Source of the DNA: an uncultured Gammaproteobacteria bacterium | Lineage (GTDB): Bacteria > Pseudomonadota > Gammaproteobacteria > UBA6429 > Thiohalophilaceae | Reading direction: 5' to 3' | Length of the DNA: 64,000 nt | Assembly (NCBI GenBank): GCA_937967995.1 | Contig: CALBTB010000010.1 | Location: 62,001 to 126,000, forward strand | Shown here: positions 8,236 through 17,826 of the stretch, in pieces | Layout of the letters: each line of letters starts with the position of its first letter | Position numbering within the stretch: the stretch's first letter is position 1 | Notes under the pieces: generated by a model | What the model was told of the DNA's origin: nothing | The model's database searches: none | What the model saw: only the letters and a program-made list of their open reading frames with translations | Position numbers and translations under genes: made by a program

Positions 8236-9288
8236 TCACTTTAGACAGGTTAATGTTATAAATTCCCTTTGACTAGCATCTTTTTCTGATATTTTTTCAT
8301 ACTTTTTCCAGCTTCTCCGATTCGCCCTGATCCATTTATCTGAATTCGTAATCGGGTCTTCGTTATGTTTAATAGCTTCACTGGCACCAAATATAGAAGG
8401 TACGACGGGATTCTCTGGCATATCTTCAATTTCATGAAAGCCGGTTTTCTCAAGTAAACTTAGTAAACTTTTACGCGTAAACAGCATTAGATGTCTGGGT
8501 GGTTCCAGGCCGCGCCAGTTAGATCCGTAAATAAAATGACCCTGAGAGTTAAAATTAGGTGTTTCTATCCAGAGTATTCCGCCGGGTTTCAGATAGTTAT
8601 AGCAAGTAGATAGTAAATGATGAGGATCATGAACATGTTCTATTACATGCGATAATGTAATTACATCAAATTGAATATTGAACTCAGGTATTTTTTCAGT
8701 ACCGCCACACTTAACATTTAGACCATTTTTTCTTGCTATATTTACTGCCTGAGGGTCAAAGTCTATACCAACTGTATTCCACCCACATGATTGTGCATAG
8801 TTTAAGAACAAGCCATTACCACAACCAAAATCAAGTAGATATTGATCCTGTACAGGTTTTTTAAGGTGTCTCATGCTGGCATCAAGAAGTCTTCTTCGTT
8901 TCCATGTTAAAAGTACTATCAATAATGCGAGCATTGACGTGTTCTTTGATTTATTACCATACTTCCAGCTACGATAGTTGTTAGCGAGATATTTTCTGAT
9001 TTTTTTATTAATAGATAATTTATGCTCCGGGATTTCCGGGGAGTCATGTGTAAAATAGGAGCTATATGCAAGATTTATAGATTTTTGTGTAGGCCTGGGA
9101 TTTAAAAATCCTGAATCACAGGAAGAACATTTATATAAACTCCATTTACCTGGGGCAGTAAAAAATACGTTGTCAATCAGATTTCTGTATAACAGGTTAT
9201 ATTCCTCGGAGCCGCAGACGGGGCATGATGTAACTGATTCAATTCCATCGTGGGGCCAATCACCAGTTTTTAAGCTTTTATTTTTCAT
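8236..9288 (-). CDS. SAM-dependent methyltransferase with N-terminal zinc-ribbon-like motif
   Basis: The 350-residue protein has two CxxC pairs near the start (C22/C25 in CPVCG and C54/C57 in CSSC) followed by the FLNPRPT segment found in this group of polysaccharide-locus methyltransferases, then a class I methyltransferase core: motif I LLDFGCGNGLF (151-161), GIDFDPQAV for the adenosyl-ribose acidic residue, and SHVIEHVHDP. It probably methylates a sugar or lipid-linked intermediate of the surface glycan. The start overlaps the end of the flippase gene by 11 bases, indicating translational coupling. The target is unknown. Confidence 0.85.
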   Translation of the reverse strand: MKNKSLKTGDWPHDGIESVTSCPVCGSEEYNLLYRNLIDNVFFTAPGKWSLYKCSSCDSGFLNPRPTQKSINLAYSSYFTHDSPEIPEHKLSINKKIRKYLANNYRSWKYGNKSKNTSMLALLIVLLTWKRRRLLDASMRHLKKPVQDQYLLDFGCGNGLFLNYAQSCGWNTVGIDFDPQAVNIARKNGLNVKCGGTEKIPEFNIQFDVITLSHVIEHVHDPHHLLSTCYNYLKPGGILWIETPNFNSQGHFIYGSNWRGLEPPRHLMLFTRKSLLSLLEKTGFHEIEDMPENPVVPSIFGASEAIKHNEDPITNSDKWIRANRRSWKKYEKISEKDASQREFITLTCLK

Positions 9289-10789
9289 GTGAACTTGAAG
9301 TTCCCGAGCGTCCAGCTACTGAGATGTGAGACACTTTTTTAAGCAATATACCAGCAGTTAATAATGTAGTTATAACTATAACAGTCGCTATCCATGCTCT
9401 ATAGTCCAGGTTAATCTCAAACCAGAATATACATATTAGGCAAGAGGATACTATTAAAAGTGTAAAGGCTCTATACTGCGTATTCTTCAAATCAGGCACA
9501 CAATGCGAAGCAAAGTAAAATAACAATAAAGTGTCAATTGCTATACGAAGAGTCCAGACAATAGCCGCACCAATTATCCCCATTTCAATCAACAAAAGTA
9601 CTAATAGAAGTAGGTAAAAAGGAAGTTCAAGTAAATGAATTTTGGCAGTGATATCTGGTCTGCCCGCACTCTGGATAAGTGAGTAAGGCATCCTTGCAAA
9701 TGCATTTATGTAAACTCCAAGGGCCAGCCAATTCAGTACCTGATAGCTGTTTTCAGCAAATTCCTGGCCTAACCAGATTAATAATAAGTCAGATGAAAAA
9801 AGGGTGATGAGAGCAATTATCGGAAACATTATTACTGCCTGAGATATAATCGCACTGATATATATCGACCGTGCATGAATTGCATGAATTGAAAGTGCAG
9901 CTGCCAATGCCGGAAAAATTACGTCAGCTACCGCACCGGGAAAAATCCATAACCGTGTAATTATTTCGTACGGTGTGGTGTAATATGTCACAGCGACAAG
10001 CCCAATAATGCCAGCAATAAATAAACGATCGAAGTAAACCATAACTGGCCCTATAACATTACTGACTGTAATCCAGCCGCCGAATTTTATAATCTCTCCT
10101 GTGGTATTGGCCCAACTTGTGTTGGGCTGTGATAGAAAATTAGCCTGCACTTGTTTACAAAGTGTTAAATAAATAAAACTTGCTATAAGGCGGGAAATAG
10201 CCAGCACAACTGTAATCATTATTAACGAGTCAGTAAATTTCAATACTACTACAGGGCCAATAAAATTAATTAACCCTAACGGAATTCTCACGAGATTAAT
10301 CTGTTTGAATTTCTGGTGAGCCTGTAAAATTCCTATCATACCTGCTGTAATAACAACGACAGGGAGGGCGATTGACAGTATATATGTGCTCCACACTGCT
10401 TCATGTTTTAATGTTGAATTATCAGGCAGAATGCTCTCAATTAGAGAAGGCGTGGCCAGAGCAACAATTACTCCAACGACAATACCAACAAACAACATTA
10501 GCCTGAGTCCTGCGCTTGTAATTGCATCAATGGAATCAGACTGCGCAGAATGTAAACGGTCAGCGACCAGTTTTGTAATCGCTTTTCCTGTCCCCAGGTC
10601 GAACAGTGAGAAATACCCGATAGCCATCCATATCAATGCCAGTAAGCCAAATCGTTCATTGCCAAGACCAGAAATAATGAGAGGGATTGACCAGATACCA
10701 ACAAGCAAAGGTAAACCTGCACCAACAATGTTCCAGATTACATTTTTTGTAAGTAGTGAGCCGGAAAGCAGGTATGAGGTCTTAACCAC
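9278..10789 (-). CDS. Wzx-type oligosaccharide flippase
   Basis: This 503-residue protein is hydrophobic throughout, with about 12-14 predicted membrane helices, and begins with NVIWNIVGAGLPLLVGIWSIP, a start typical of MOP-superfamily polysaccharide flippases. These turn undecaprenyl-linked repeat units from the cytoplasmic to the periplasmic face. The conserved FDLGTGKAITK segment in the second helix region fits the family. It is the first gene of the minus-strand trio and is divergent from rmlB across a 362-base AT-rich gap that must hold both promoters. Confidence 0.88.
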   Translation of the reverse strand: MVKTSYLLSGSLLTKNVIWNIVGAGLPLLVGIWSIPLIISGLGNERFGLLALIWMAIGYFSLFDLGTGKAITKLVADRLHSAQSDSIDAITSAGLRLMLFVGIVVGVIVALATPSLIESILPDNSTLKHEAVWSTYILSIALPVVVITAGMIGILQAHQKFKQINLVRIPLGLINFIGPVVVLKFTDSLIMITVVLAISRLIASFIYLTLCKQVQANFLSQPNTSWANTTGEIIKFGGWITVSNVIGPVMVYFDRLFIAGIIGLVAVTYYTTPYEIITRLWIFPGAVADVIFPALAAALSIHAIHARSIYISAIISQAVIMFPIIALITLFSSDLLLIWLGQEFAENSYQVLNWLALGVYINAFARMPYSLIQSAGRPDITAKIHLLELPFYLLLLVLLLIEMGIIGAAIVWTLRIAIDTLLLFYFASHCVPDLKNTQYRAFTLLIVSSCLICIFWFEINLDYRAWIATVIVITTLLTAGILLKKVSHISVAGRSGTSSSHEK

Positions 10790-11151
10790 TAATATATTTC
10801 ACCTGTTAATAATTAATTGACATCCCATAATACTAACTAGAAATTATCTAAACTCAAGAAGAATTGATTGATTCAATCCGGATTATTATAAATAATTCAT
10901 ATGGTTATCTGTAATTGAACTAGGGTGAGTGATGTGGAGAGCGGTACTTATTACTTATTGAAAAGAACTAAATTACGTATTATTAGGATTTAAAAACTAG
11001 ATTATGCAGGCCGATGAATCTCGTAAAAATTTCAAAGTAGCAATCTAATGCTAAAATATCTATTGCTTTGATAATCAATATTACGAGTGTATATTAATTA
11101 TGAATGTAACGACTCTATGTGTCATTGAGAGACTAAAAAGGTCGATGTTCT
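10790..11151. other. AT-rich divergent promoter region of the polysaccharide locus
   Basis: No gene is visible in these 362 bases between the flippase (minus) and rmlB (plus). The DNA is strongly AT-rich and should carry divergent promoters. I looked for a JUMPStart/ops element; only a partial match (GCGGTA near 10938) is present, which is not sufficient. Small AT-rich inverted repeats around 10860-10880 are unremarkable. Confidence 0.5.
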
Positions 11152-12225
11152 ATGAATGAAGAGACTGTTCTTATCACCGGCGGTGCCGGATTTATCGGTT
11201 CCTGTGTAGTACGTCAATTTATCGAAGAGACATCGTGTCAGGTAATTAATATCGATAAACTGACCTATGCCGGCCATCTTGAGTCAGTAGAACAGGTAGC
11301 AGACAGTCCGCTCCATATATTCAAACAGGTCGATATTTGTGACAGTCAGGCTATAAATAATATATTTCAGGAGTATAAACCAGACGGGGTTTTACATCTT
11401 GCTGCTGAATCACATGTGGATAAATCGATTGATAGTCCGGCCGATTTTATAAATACGAATGTTATCGGTACGTATAATCTATTAGAGGCTTCTCGGCGCT
11501 ATTTGTCTGATCTGGATACCGATGCCCGAAAAAAATTCAGATTCCTGCATGTATCAACTGACGAAGTATATGGATCGTTAGGCAATTCCGGCTATTTTAC
11601 CGAGACAACCTGTTATCAGCCCAGCTCACCTTATTCAGCCAGTAAGGCTTCCTCAGACCATCTCGTCAGGGCCTGGCATAAGACCTATAATTTACCGATT
11701 ATCATCACAAACTGCTCGAATAACTATGGCCCGTATCAGCTGCCTGAAAAACTGATACCGAAAACTATATTGCATGCTATATCCGGTGAGCCGATACCAA
11801 TATATGGTCAGGGGCTGAATATTAGAGACTGGTTATATGTAGAAGACCATGCCAGAGCGCTACGTTTGGTATTTGAGCGAGGTAAAGTCGGAGAAACTTA
11901 TAATATTGGTGGCAATAATGAACTCACAAATATTGAAATCGCCAATCAGATTTGTAACTTGCTGGATCAACGTGTACCAAGACAAGATGGGGAATCATAT
12001 AAAGCGTTAATTTCCTTTGTGGATGACAGGCCTGGACATGATTTACGCTATGCGATAGATGCAACAAAAATTCGTAAGGAGCTGGGCTGGAATCCGAATG
12101 AATCATTTCAATCAGGAATAGAGAAAACGGTTGACTGGTATATTTATAATAAGAAATGGAGTGACTTGATGATATCAAAATCGAATATCATGCGTAGACA
12201 GGGCCTGGAAAAGGATTCAGGATGA
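11152..12225 (+). CDS. rfbB: dTDP-glucose 4,6-dehydratase
   Basis: RmlB/RfbB converts dTDP-glucose to dTDP-4-keto-6-deoxyglucose, the second step of dTDP-L-rhamnose synthesis. The 357-residue protein has the NAD-binding GGAGFIGS (10-17), the catalytic STDEVYG block (135-141, with D137 and E138), and the SDR pair Y161/K165 in YSASK. The length matches the family. AAGGTCG lies upstream of the ATG. The stop overlaps the start of rfbA (ATGA), the beginning of a four-gene rmlBACD operon with overlaps or four-base gaps throughout. Confidence 0.96.
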   Translation: MNEETVLITGGAGFIGSCVVRQFIEETSCQVINIDKLTYAGHLESVEQVADSPLHIFKQVDICDSQAINNIFQEYKPDGVLHLAAESHVDKSIDSPADFINTNVIGTYNLLEASRRYLSDLDTDARKKFRFLHVSTDEVYGSLGNSGYFTETTCYQPSSPYSASKASSDHLVRAWHKTYNLPIIITNCSNNYGPYQLPEKLIPKTILHAISGEPIPIYGQGLNIRDWLYVEDHARALRLVFERGKVGETYNIGGNNELTNIEIANQICNLLDQRVPRQDGESYKALISFVDDRPGHDLRYAIDATKIRKELGWNPNESFQSGIEKTVDWYIYNKKWSDLMISKSNIMRRQGLEKDSG

Positions 12226-13097
12226 AAGGTATCATTTTAGCAGGTGGTTCAGGCACCAGACTTCACCCGCTGACAACAAGTATCAGCAAGCAACTGTTAC
12301 CCGTATACGATAAACCACTCATCTATTACCCTTTATGTACTTTAATGTTATCGGGTATAACAGAAATACTTGTTATCTCTACACCCCGGGATGCAGATGC
12401 ATTTAAAAGTTTATTATCAGATGGCCAAAGTTGGGGCATATCTATTCAGTATGCGATACAGCCTGAGCCCGAGGGGATAGCACAGGCATTCCTGATAGGA
12501 GAGGATTTCATTAAGGATGATAATGTCTGTCTTGTGCTTGGCGACAATATTTTTTATGGACAGGGCATGGGCAGACAGCTCAGGGATGCAGCCAGTATGC
12601 AGGAAGGAGCTACAGTCTTTGCCTATTATGTTAATGATCCGGAAAGATATGGCGTGGTTGAATTCGACCAGAACGGTCAGGCTGTATCCATTCAGGAAAA
12701 ACCCACTAAACCCAAATCCAACTACGCAGTAACGGGGTTGTATTATTACGACAATACGGTCATCGATCGTGCTAAAGGTCTAAAACCATCTGCAAGAGGT
12801 GAGCTGGAAATTAGTGACTTAAATCAACAATACCTGGAAGCAGGTAAATTACAGGTCCAGATGATGAGTCGCGGTTCTGCCTGGCTGGATACCGGAACGC
12901 ATCAGTCATTGTTAGAAGCCGGAACATTTGTGGAAATCATTGAGCGTCGACAAGGCCTGAAAATAGCCTGTCCGGAAGAAGTAGCCTGGCGTATGGGATA
13001 TATTAGCGATCAGCAGTTACTTGATTCGTCTGAGGGGTTAAAGATGAACAGCTATGGTGAGTATCTAAGGACTATCCTGGAAAAAGAAAAAAACTAA
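12222..13097 (+). CDS. rfbA: Glucose-1-phosphate thymidylyltransferase
   Basis: RmlA/RfbA joins glucose-1-phosphate and dTTP to dTDP-glucose, the first and feedback-controlled step of dTDP-rhamnose synthesis. The 291-residue product opens with the nucleotidyltransferase signature GIILAGGSGTRLHPLT and the KQLLPVYDKPLIYYPL block, followed by VLGDNIFYG carrying a metal-binding aspartate and the product-site EKP motif (IQEKPTKPKSNYAVTG). It overlaps rfbB by four bases and is followed by rfbC after four bases. Confidence 0.96.
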   Translation: MKGIILAGGSGTRLHPLTTSISKQLLPVYDKPLIYYPLCTLMLSGITEILVISTPRDADAFKSLLSDGQSWGISIQYAIQPEPEGIAQAFLIGEDFIKDDNVCLVLGDNIFYGQGMGRQLRDAASMQEGATVFAYYVNDPERYGVVEFDQNGQAVSIQEKPTKPKSNYAVTGLYYYDNTVIDRAKGLKPSARGELEISDLNQQYLEAGKLQVQMMSRGSAWLDTGTHQSLLEAGTFVEIIERRQGLKIACPEEVAWRMGYISDQQLLDSSEGLKMNSYGEYLRTILEKEKN

Positions 13098-13101
13098 AAG
13101 T

Positions 13102-13665
13102 ATGTCGATCAGAATAACAAAAACGACGCTTGACGGTGTTTTGGTAATTGAACCTGATTTATATAATGATGATCGAGGCTATTTTTTTGAGCTATGGAAT
13201 GCCAGAAAATTTGATGGCCATGGAATTGAAGTGAATTATGTACAGGATAACGTCTCTTTTTCTAAGAAAAATGTTCTCAGGGGCCTGCATTATCAGTTTC
13301 CAAAGCCCCAGGCTAAATTAGTCAGTGTGTTATCAGGTGAAATATTTGATGTCGCAGTTGATATCAGGAAAGGTTCTCCCACTTTTGGGAAATGGTTTTC
13401 TGTAATATTGTCAGATAAAAACAAAAAGCAGTTATTCATACCAGCGGGCTTTGCACATGGCTTTTGTGTGACCAGTGATAATGCAACCGTAATGTATAAA
13501 TGTGATGAATACTATGCCAGTGATTGTGAGCATACTATAGTGTGGTCAGACAAGTCTTTGGCAATCGATTGGCCAAGTAAAGCCCCAATTTTGTCATCTA
13601 AGGACAAAAATGGGACGACAATTAATGATATGAAATCAGAACATTTCCCGGAATATTCTGTGTGA
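13102..13665 (+). CDS. rfbC: dTDP-4-dehydrorhamnose 3,5-epimerase
   Basis: RmlC/RfbC epimerises C3 and C5 of the 4-keto-6-deoxy sugar. The 187-residue cupin shows the RGLHYQ active-site loop with H63, and Y132 in MYKCDEYY, the expected catalytic pair, plus the cupin stretch FIPAGFAHGFCV. The length is normal. It ends GTGA, sharing bases with the GTG start of rfbD. Base composition is AT-rich like its neighbours. Confidence 0.95.
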   Translation: MSIRITKTTLDGVLVIEPDLYNDDRGYFFELWNARKFDGHGIEVNYVQDNVSFSKKNVLRGLHYQFPKPQAKLVSVLSGEIFDVAVDIRKGSPTFGKWFSVILSDKNKKQLFIPAGFAHGFCVTSDNATVMYKCDEYYASDCEHTIVWSDKSLAIDWPSKAPILSSKDKNGTTINDMKSEHFPEYSV

Positions 13666-14552
13666 AGGTGTTATTGACAGGAGCAAGTGGCCAATTAGGA
13701 AGAGAGTTGGCGTTAATTTTAAAAGATAATTGTTCTCTTATAGCGACGAGCCGAAGTGATACAGAATACGTTATCGATCTTAATCGTCCAGACAGTATTT
13801 GTAACATCATACGCGAGATAAAACCTGATGTTGTGGTCAATGCTGCGGCCTATACTGATGTAGAAAGAGCAGAGCAAGAGTATGAGCTCGCTATGAATAT
13901 TAACGGGATTGCACCCGGTATAATTGCTGAAGAAGCCAAAACTATCAATGCTGCATTAATCCATTTTTCAACTGATTTTGTATTCGATGGAATGGCTAAT
14001 CACCCCTATACTGAACAGGATGTGGCGAATCCGCTAAGTACATATGGAAAATCGAAACTGGCTGGTGAAAAGGCAATTGAGGAAGTGAATGGGTCTTACA
14101 TTATATTTAGAACTGCATGGTTATATAGCATGCAAGGCAGAAACTTTTTAACGACGATACGAAAACTGGCAATTGAAAAAGAAGAGTTAAATGTCGTAAA
14201 CGATCAAATCGGTTCACCGACCTGGTGCCGATCAATTGCAAATCTAACTAATACTATATTATTCAATCAAAACCGATCTATTCATGACTTATTCGAAAAA
14301 TATATCGGTACTTATCATGCGACAAGCGATGGCTCCTGTAGTTGGTATGACTTCGCCTGCGTGATACTCGAAAACTTAAAGAAAGATGGTCATGACCAGG
14401 TGGCAAATGTAAAACCTGTCAGCTCAGCAGATTATTCGTCTAAAGTAAAGCGGCCGGCGTATTCAGTACTTGATAACAGTAAACTTTTTAAGACATTCAA
14501 TATAAAGCTTCCAAACTGGAAAGATGCGCTGGAACAGGCGTGGAATAAGTGA
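13662..14552 (+). CDS. rfbD: dTDP-4-dehydrorhamnose reductase
   Basis: RmlD/RfbD reduces the 4-keto group with NAD(P)H to give dTDP-L-rhamnose. The 296-residue SDR enzyme starts at a GTG overlapping the rfbC stop. It has the cofactor loop LLTGASGQLGREL (4-16), the FSTDFVFDG block (102-110) and the Y128/K132 pair in YGKSK. Together with rfbB, rfbA and rfbC it completes dTDP-L-rhamnose synthesis within 3.4 kb, and the two GT2 enzymes of the locus are the likely users. Confidence 0.95.
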   Translation: MKVLLTGASGQLGRELALILKDNCSLIATSRSDTEYVIDLNRPDSICNIIREIKPDVVVNAAAYTDVERAEQEYELAMNINGIAPGIIAEEAKTINAALIHFSTDFVFDGMANHPYTEQDVANPLSTYGKSKLAGEKAIEEVNGSYIIFRTAWLYSMQGRNFLTTIRKLAIEKEELNVVNDQIGSPTWCRSIANLTNTILFNQNRSIHDLFEKYIGTYHATSDGSCSWYDFACVILENLKKDGHDQVANVKPVSSADYSSKVKRPAYSVLDNSKLFKTFNIKLPNWKDALEQAWNK

Positions 14553-14559
14553 GCTGGTA

Positions 14560-16422
14560 ATGAAAATTAATTTTCTGGAAGGAGAAAATCCGCGAAATAA
14601 AGTCTTAATTATTCTACTAGCAATACTCCTGGTTCTGTCTCCTCTTATCTATATCGGACTATTGCAGGATCCATCGAACCTGCCGAGGTATGCTTTTCTG
14701 GCATTCATTAGCACCATCAGTTTTTTAATATTTTCTCTGTTCCTGTTTAAGGATTATTCGCAGATATATTATTCCAGAGTTACTTATTTGGTATTAGGTT
14801 ATCTGGTGTTTGCAGGTATTTCGAGTTACTGGGCTGTCGAGCCGGGAAACAATCTTGTCTATTTTGTGCAACTAGTCAGCCTGGTCCTGATGTTTTTATT
14901 GGTGATACAGGTAGCGAATGTTTCAACTACGAAATTACTGGTGTATGCATCTTTATTCGCAGCAGGTTTATCTGCGCTTATCGGGTTATTTCAGAATTAT
15001 GGGTACAATATTTTCGAATTGCGAGGCCCTGCGATGGGCGGTACATTCGGATATAAAAACCATGCCGCGCTATATTATGACCTGATCATCCCTGTAGGAG
15101 TCGTAATTACTCTTGTAAGCAGAGATAAAGTGTTGAAATGGTTCTCAGCGCTTGCATTGACTGTGTGCCTGATTTATATCATCAGCTCACATACCAGAGG
15201 TTCATATGTAGCTATGCTCGCTGTCCTGGTGCTCGTGACAGGGGTTTGCATTGTACTTCCGGAAATTAGACGGTCATTTTTCTCAGCGATAAAGCGAAGC
15301 AAACTGGTCGTATTGACGGTCTTTTTGTTAACGGTTGCGGGATCATTTATTCCAGGTAGTGCAGATAGTTTTCTGGACAGACCCGCCTATGCGGGCGATA
15401 AACTCGATACATCTACGCGTGACAGGCTAACGGCTTACAGTAATTCCATCTCCTTATTCAAGGAAAATCCGGTATTAGGCACTGGCTACGGAACCTTCTG
15501 GAAAGCATTCAGACCCTACACAAACCATCCGGACATAATCCTGCGCTCTGACGAAAATATTGTCCTGTACAGATTGCATAATGACCTGCTGCAAATATTC
15601 CTGGAACTGGGTCTGATAGGGGGGCTACTTTTTATCACTATAATATTTTCGACTTATGTGATTGGTTATAAGTTGATAAAGCATCTTGATAAAGACTCTG
15701 AAAAGTTACTTGTAGTTGGTATGTTGCTGGCCGTATCTGGCTCACTGGTTCATTCGCTCGTGGATTTTCCATTACTCAAACCATCATCAGCGATTCAGTT
15801 CTGGATTTATCTTGGATTAATTACCGGTCTGTATGCCAGATTTCGTGACAATACTATATCAATTAAAAAGGATTATCATAAAGTAGTAATTGCTTCATTA
15901 TCGATTATTCTCACAATTTCTGCATTTATATATTATCGGTCATTTATTATAGGAAATTATTTTGCTCGTATTGCTGAAACCAGTTTCCAGGATAAAAACT
16001 GTCATGATGCTCTTGCCTATATAGATAAATCGATTGAAGAATTCAGACATGACTTCTTTGCGCATAAATTTCGTGTCCAGTTTCATGTTCATTGTAATAA
16101 AGACACCAGGCAATTGTTTTCTGTCTTAAATGAGGAATTGAGGTGGGATGATACAAATCCAATGGCCCTGTTAACCAGGGGACATATTTATCTTAATTCG
16201 AATTATCCTGATCAGGCTATGCAGGATTTTGACAAAGTAATGTTTCTTTTACCGCACCGGCCGAGCGGTTATATTGGTCAGGCGCTTGTGCTGCTCGCAT
16301 CCGGGCAACATGACAAAGCCGAAGCGATTTTGAATGATTTGCTTGCCAAACACCCTGAAAATACCGGTGTAAAGCAGGCAATCGAAAAAGTACAACAATA
16401 CAAGAACAGACAGGCTCAGTAA
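14560..16422 (+). CDS. Wzy/O-antigen-ligase-family membrane protein with C-terminal TPR region
   Basis: The product (620 residues from ATG 14560; an in-frame ATG at 14524 lies inside rfbD and is less likely) has about eleven or twelve membrane helices and the O-antigen polymerase/ligase family signature SSHTRGSYVAML, with a large periplasmic loop (roughly residues 260-350, containing GTGYGTFWKAFRPYTNHP). After the last helix (KVVIASLSIILTISAFIYY) come about 150 soluble residues with TPR-like helical pairs (AYIDKSIEEF, ALLTRGHIYL, GYIGQALVLL). Such hybrids act either as polymerase or as ligase to a lipid or protein acceptor; which one applies here cannot be told. It overlaps the converging gene by seven bases. 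Confidence 0.85.
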   Translation: MKINFLEGENPRNKVLIILLAILLVLSPLIYIGLLQDPSNLPRYAFLAFISTISFLIFSLFLFKDYSQIYYSRVTYLVLGYLVFAGISSYWAVEPGNNLVYFVQLVSLVLMFLLVIQVANVSTTKLLVYASLFAAGLSALIGLFQNYGYNIFELRGPAMGGTFGYKNHAALYYDLIIPVGVVITLVSRDKVLKWFSALALTVCLIYIISSHTRGSYVAMLAVLVLVTGVCIVLPEIRRSFFSAIKRSKLVVLTVFLLTVAGSFIPGSADSFLDRPAYAGDKLDTSTRDRLTAYSNSISLFKENPVLGTGYGTFWKAFRPYTNHPDIILRSDENIVLYRLHNDLLQIFLELGLIGGLLFITIIFSTYVIGYKLIKHLDKDSEKLLVVGMLLAVSGSLVHSLVDFPLLKPSSAIQFWIYLGLITGLYARFRDNTISIKKDYHKVVIASLSIILTISAFIYYRSFIIGNYFARIAETSFQDKNCHDALAYIDKSIEEFRHDFFAHKFRVQFHVHCNKDTRQLFSVLNEELRWDDTNPMALLTRGHIYLNSNYPDQAMQDFDKVMFLLPHRPSGYIGQALVLLASGQHDKAEAILNDLLAKHPENTGVKQAIEKVQQYKNRQAQ

Positions 16423-17816
16423 GCGTTTACGTTAACAAAGCCTTTTATTATCGTGAGGGCGATAATTTTCAGGTCAAGCATTAGCGACCAGTTCTCGATA
16501 TAATACAGGTCGTGAGATATACGCATAGTCAGATCAGTGTCTCCACGCCAGCCATTTACCTGAGCCCAGCCAGTAATACCTGCCTTTACCATATGTTTTT
16601 GCATGTAGCCCGGTATATGTTCCTTAAACTGGTCTACAAATTCAGGTCGTTCCGGGCGTGGGCCAACAATCGACATTTCACCTTTCAGAACATTTATAAA
16701 CTGAGGTATTTCATCAAGGCTGGATCGTCTGAGAAATGATCCAAAGCGAGTAGCACGATTGTCTGTCGATGTAGCCCAGACTGGACCGGTCGTGTCTTCT
16801 GCATTAATGGGCATAGTACGAAATTTTATTATTTTAAATGTTTTACCATTCCAGCCGACTCTTTCCTGATAATAGAATACCGGACCTTTAGATGTGAGTT
16901 TTATTATCACAGGTATCAGAATAAACAGGGGCGAACAGAATAATAGAAAAATAACGGACAGAATTTTGTCTTCAGCCAGTTTGATCAGGTGATTGGTGCC
17001 TGTCATGGGGCTTTCGCAGAGATTGATAACAGGGATTCCTGCGATATCAGTAAGTGACTGGTTTAATAGCCGTAATTCAAATATGTCCGGAATCATTCGA
17101 ATATTAAATGTATCGTATCTTAATAAATGAAGTGTCTTTTTGATTTTCTCTTCTTCTTTAAGTGGTAATGCAATCCAGATCTCATGAGCACTGTTCTCAT
17201 TGGCAATTGTACTTATCTGTTCAAGCTCGCCAAGATTATTAATACTGGAATTCGAATGATTTTCTCCTGGCATATCAATCTGGATTTTCCCAATGATATT
17301 CAACCAGTTATAACCGGAATTTTGTATCTGACTCGCAACCAGAGAAATATTTTTACCAGTACCAATGAGAATAATATTTGTCTGGTTCCATTTCCTGAAA
17401 TATCGGGAATAAAAGATAGAAAGGAAAATGATTTTTACAGTTACAAGAAACATTGCTCCAGAAATGGACCAATACAGGAACCATAAACGTGAAAAATATT
17501 CACCGGTTTTAGTGAGATAAGCAGTTAACGCCAGCAGGACCATGGCAACCACCCAGGATAAAATTATCCTTTGAAGTGGGTACTGAATTTTGTAATTATT
17601 TTGTATTCGATATGTGCCTAGCAATCGGGCTGTTATAGTTAAATATAAAGCACCAAAGGCAATTGCTACAGCGTATAGTTCAGTTTCAACGGGTACAGGA
17701 AAATCCCGTAATTGGTAGGTGAACATGCCGGCGCATACTACTGATATGATATCCAGCAGCTGAGCAATTGGCAGAAAAAAGTTTATACGTTTTATATATT
17801 CAGTTTTAGTTTTCAA
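16416..17816 (-). CDS. Undecaprenyl-phosphate sugar phosphotransferase (initiating enzyme, WcaJ type)
   Basis: This 466-residue polyprenol sugar-phosphate transferase probably loads the first sugar-1-phosphate on undecaprenyl phosphate. Four or five N-terminal membrane helices precede a CoA-binding-like Rossmann region (IILIGTGKN onward) and the C-terminal bacterial sugar transferase domain: a membrane helix (ILSVIFLLFCSPLFILIPVI), the amphipathic FYYQERVGWNGKTFKIIKFR block, and the MSIVGPRPERPEF catalytic stretch. Glucose is the commonest substrate in this class, but galactose is possible. It precedes, in its own direction, no further gene; the upstream gene is a rhamnosyltransferase-like GT2. 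Confidence 0.93.
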   Translation of the reverse strand: MKTKTEYIKRINFFLPIAQLLDIISVVCAGMFTYQLRDFPVPVETELYAVAIAFGALYLTITARLLGTYRIQNNYKIQYPLQRIILSWVVAMVLLALTAYLTKTGEYFSRLWFLYWSISGAMFLVTVKIIFLSIFYSRYFRKWNQTNIILIGTGKNISLVASQIQNSGYNWLNIIGKIQIDMPGENHSNSSINNLGELEQISTIANENSAHEIWIALPLKEEEKIKKTLHLLRYDTFNIRMIPDIFELRLLNQSLTDIAGIPVINLCESPMTGTNHLIKLAEDKILSVIFLLFCSPLFILIPVIIKLTSKGPVFYYQERVGWNGKTFKIIKFRTMPINAEDTTGPVWATSTDNRATRFGSFLRRSSLDEIPQFINVLKGEMSIVGPRPERPEFVDQFKEHIPGYMQKHMVKAGITGWAQVNGWRGDTDLTMRISHDLYYIENWSLMLDLKIIALTIIKGFVNVNAY

Positions 17817-17826
17817 TATTTTTCTT

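Noticed and set aside
10930..10950. Possible ops/JUMPStart element before the polysaccharide genes
   Set aside because: Only GCGGTA matches; the rest of the ops consensus and the JUMPStart flank are missing.
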